Origin: JAHEGP01 sp963751595
GTDB lineage: Bacteria > Pseudomonadota > Gammaproteobacteria > Pseudomonadales > JAHEGP01
Assembly: GCA_963751595.1 (NCBI GenBank)
Contig: CAVVVC010000005.1
Span: 1-64,000 of the forward strand
Length of the DNA: 64,000 bases
Direction: 5' to 3'
The notes under the pieces are model-generated. The model had not been told where the DNA came from. It made no database searches and was given only the letters and a program-made list of their open reading frames with translations. The position numbers and the translations under genes were made by a program. This document shows, piece by piece, positions 62,390-64,000 of the stretch; position 1 is the first letter of the stretch, and each line of letters opens with the position of its first letter.

Positions 62390-63079
62390 TCACGCCAGCA
62401 GTTCGAGCAGGCTGTCGACGACGGCGTCCGCACCGAGTTGGGCGGCCTCAACGCCGCGGGAATAGCCGTAGCTGACGGCAATGACCCCGATGCCGGCATT
62501 GCGAGCGGCACTCACATCGGTAGCGGAATCCCCCACCATAAGGCATGCACCGAGCGGTAAACCGAGACGCTCTGCCGCTACCCGCAGGGGCGCGGGGTCG
62601 GGCTTTTTCTGTGCCAGCGAATCACCACCGAGAACTACCGAAAAAAAATCTTCCAGTTCGAGGTAACGCAGCAGCGGCGTGGTAAAGCGGATCGGCTTAT
62701 TGGTTACGCAGGCCATGCCAATACCCCGCGCCTGCAGCCCTTGCAGCGCTGGCGCCACCCCCGGATAGGCAGCCGTTGCGCCACAACAACCCGCCTGGTA
62801 GTGATCGAAAAATGCATCCAAACCGGCCTGAAACAGTGCCGCGGGCACTAGCTCGGGAGTGCAGCCGGTGGCGTTTGCCAGGGCGCGTCGCAGTAGCATG
62901 GCGGCGCCGCTGCCAATCCACATTCTCACCGCGGGCTCTCCTGCCGGCGGCAGCTGCAGTTGCAGCAGGGTAGCGTCCAGCGCCGTTGCGATATCCGGCG
63001 CGCTATCCACCAGCGTGCCGTCGAGGTCGAATAACAGGGCCTTTGGTGCCGCCGCACCTGCTGGGTAGGGCCCCGGCAC
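62390..63079 (-). CDS. gph: Phosphoglycolate phosphatase
   Basis: Gph removes phosphate from 2-phosphoglycolate. It is a HAD hydrolase with motif I LLFDLDGTLVDSAPDI, motif II VTNKP near residue 120, and motif III/IV MVGDSATDVSAARNAG. The length of 229 residues fits. The start codon is GTG and overlaps the rpe stop by one base (TAGTG), so translation is coupled. The product, glycolate, is the substrate of GlcDEF. Confidence 0.95.
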   Translation of the reverse strand: MPGPYPAGAAAPKALLFDLDGTLVDSAPDIATALDATLLQLQLPPAGEPAVRMWIGSGAAMLLRRALANATGCTPELVPAALFQAGLDAFFDHYQAGCCGATAAYPGVAPALQGLQARGIGMACVTNKPIRFTTPLLRYLELEDFFSVVLGGDSLAQKKPDPAPLRVAAERLGLPLGACLMVGDSATDVSAARNAGIGVIAVSYGYSRGVEAAQLGADAVVDSLLELLA

Positions 63080-63744
63080 TAAACCTTGCCCAACTCAGTG
63101 CGCATGGCATCGATTGCCTCGCGATAGCTGGAGGCGCCAAATATCGCGGAACCGGCTACGAAAGTATCGGCACCGGCGCGCGCAATCTCTGCGATGTTAG
63201 CAGGGCCCACACCACCGTCGATCTCAAGGCGAATATCACATCCGGACTGGTCGATCAGGGCCCGTGCCTCGCGCAGCTTGGACAGGGAAGATGGAATAAA
63301 CTTCTGGCCACCAAACCCCGGGTTCACTGACATCAGCAGAATCATGTCGAGCCTGTCAATCACATAGGGCACACAATCCAGCGGTGTTGCCGGATTGAAC
63401 ACCAGGCCGGCATTGCAACCGCGATCATGAATCAGTTGCAGGGAACGATCGATGTGCTGGCTGGCCTCGGGATGAAAAGTGATCCAGGACGCACCAGCAT
63501 CAGCAAACTGCTCTATCAAGCTATCCACAGGGCTCACCATCAAGTGCACGTCGATGGGAGCCTCGATTCCGTAATCGCGCAGCGCCCTGCACACCATGGG
63601 TCCAATCGTGAGATTGGGTACATAGTGATTATCCATGACGTCGAAGTGAACGACGTCAGCTCCCGCCTCCAGAACCTGTTCGACGGCCTCTCCCAGGCGC
63701 GCGAAATCCGCTGACAATATCGACGGTGCAATAAGGTATTCCAT
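63079..63744 (-). CDS. rpe: Ribulose-phosphate 3-epimerase
   Basis: Rpe interconverts ribulose 5-phosphate and xylulose 5-phosphate in the pentose phosphate pathway. It is a TIM barrel with SILSADFARLGE, the metal-site HFDVMDNHYVPNLTIGP and MSVNPGFGGQKFIPSSLSK. The length of 221 residues is standard. rpe-gph-trpE runs leftward as in pseudomonads. Confidence 0.97.
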   Translation of the reverse strand: MEYLIAPSILSADFARLGEAVEQVLEAGADVVHFDVMDNHYVPNLTIGPMVCRALRDYGIEAPIDVHLMVSPVDSLIEQFADAGASWITFHPEASQHIDRSLQLIHDRGCNAGLVFNPATPLDCVPYVIDRLDMILLMSVNPGFGGQKFIPSSLSKLREARALIDQSGCDIRLEIDGGVGPANIAEIARAGADTFVAGSAIFGASSYREAIDAMRTELGKV

Positions 63745-63767
63745 GGTTGGTATCTCCGGGGAGTTGA

Positions 63768-64000
63768 TCAGTGAGTGACGCGAAGCTCGGCATCGAGCTC
63801 AGCCAGGCGCGCAGGCGTACCCACATCGTACCAGCGCCCGTGATAGCATTCTCCGGTGACCGCACCGGTGGGCTGCGACCGCAGCAGCGGCGCCAATGGT
63901 GACGGCCCGTCAGGAAGCGATGCGAACATCGCCGCAGACAGCACGCTGATCCCGGAAAAGGTGTAACACGGACCCTCGCCGGGCTTGATGACACCATCCG
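63768..64000 (-). CDS. murU: N-acetylmuramate alpha-1-phosphate uridylyltransferase, C-terminal part (cut by window edge)
   Basis: Only the last 77 or so residues are inside the window; the start lies to the right. They read through YTFSGISVL and GRWYDVGTPARLAELDAEL to the stop at 63768-63770. These are typical MurU/nucleotidyltransferase end motifs. MurU makes UDP-MurNAc from MurNAc-1-phosphate in the cell wall recycling route of pseudomonads. A related sugar-nucleotidyltransferase remains possible, since the catalytic N-terminus is not visible. Confidence 0.8.
   Translation of the reverse strand, partial: DGVIKPGEGPCYTFSGISVLSAAMFASLPDGPSPLAPLLRSQPTGAVTGECYHGRWYDVGTPARLAELDAELRVTH

Noticed and set aside
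62179..62511. Possible trpE leader peptide with Trp-Trp codons
   Set aside because: The Trp pair occurs in a 110-residue frame overlapping trpE and gph, without terminator and antiterminator stems, so attenuation is not supported.
1..64000. CRISPR array, prophage or toxin-antitoxin module
   Set aside because: I saw no regularly spaced repeats, phage structural genes or toxin-antitoxin gene pairs by eye; the only mobile features are the IS110 element and the MITE-like repeat.

Overview
The window is a chromosomal segment of a moderately GC-rich gammaproteobacterium. It carries Fis, CRP/Vfr, ErpA, PBP1B, DNA polymerase II and a split B12-dependent ribonucleotide reductase (nrdJ large and small subunits). 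Several blocks keep a gene order that I recall from Pseudomonas: tyrS-M23 peptidase-anmK-erpA-argC, aroQ-accB-accC-prmA-dusB-fis-purH-purD, coq7-osmC-crp-trpC-trpD-trpG, and trpE-gph-rpe-murU. Together with the glycolate oxidase and the exported amidohydrolases, this fits a marine Cellvibrionales/Halieaceae-like lineage. That placement is inference; no marker such as 16S rRNA is present.

Layout. 1-7.0 kb: tyrS, an M23 murein peptidase and anmK, then a leftward run of a DsrE-like protein, erpA (with a strong IscR type 1-like site on its promoter), a coiled-coil membrane protein and argC. 7.1-10.6 kb: a ClC family protein with channel-type residues, coupled to hemJ and hemL. 10.6-20.9 kb: an accessory locus of six leftward genes for exported proteins (three paralogous D-aminoacylase-like amidohydrolases, two paralogous beta-lactamase-fold serine hydrolases, an OprB-like porin) with a divergent AraC regulator. 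21.0-24.4 kb: split nrdJ with a long structured leader and two NrdR-box-like sites. 24.5-34.8 kb: Nudix hydrolase, ModF-like ABC protein, mrcB with an LpoP-like lipoprotein, a PfkB kinase, polB, a DUF2333 protein and a copper chaperone. 35.0-48.6 kb: dsbD, aroQ, accBC, prmA, a zinc-ribbon protein, an IS1111-type IS110 element next to a 210-bp MITE-like repeat, then dusB-fis, purH, purD and coq7. 48.6-64.0 kb: osmC, crp, trpGDC, glcDEF, an isochorismatase-like hydrolase, an AsmA-like protein, two small membrane ORFs, trpE, gph, rpe and the 3' end of murU.

How the genes work together. AnmK and MurU are two steps of the MurNAc recycling route. Gph makes glycolate and GlcDEF oxidises it. TrpE, TrpGD and TrpC form most of tryptophan synthesis, but trpE is separated from trpGDC by about 8 kb of other genes. 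In Pseudomonas aeruginosa the same trpE-trpG interval is the pyocin insertion site. The best candidate for an undescribed system is the exported hydrolase/porin/AraC locus at 10.6-20.9 kb, which looks like a regulated periplasmic pathway for an unknown N-acylated or D-configured substrate. Second is the nrdJ leader with its repeated hairpin element.
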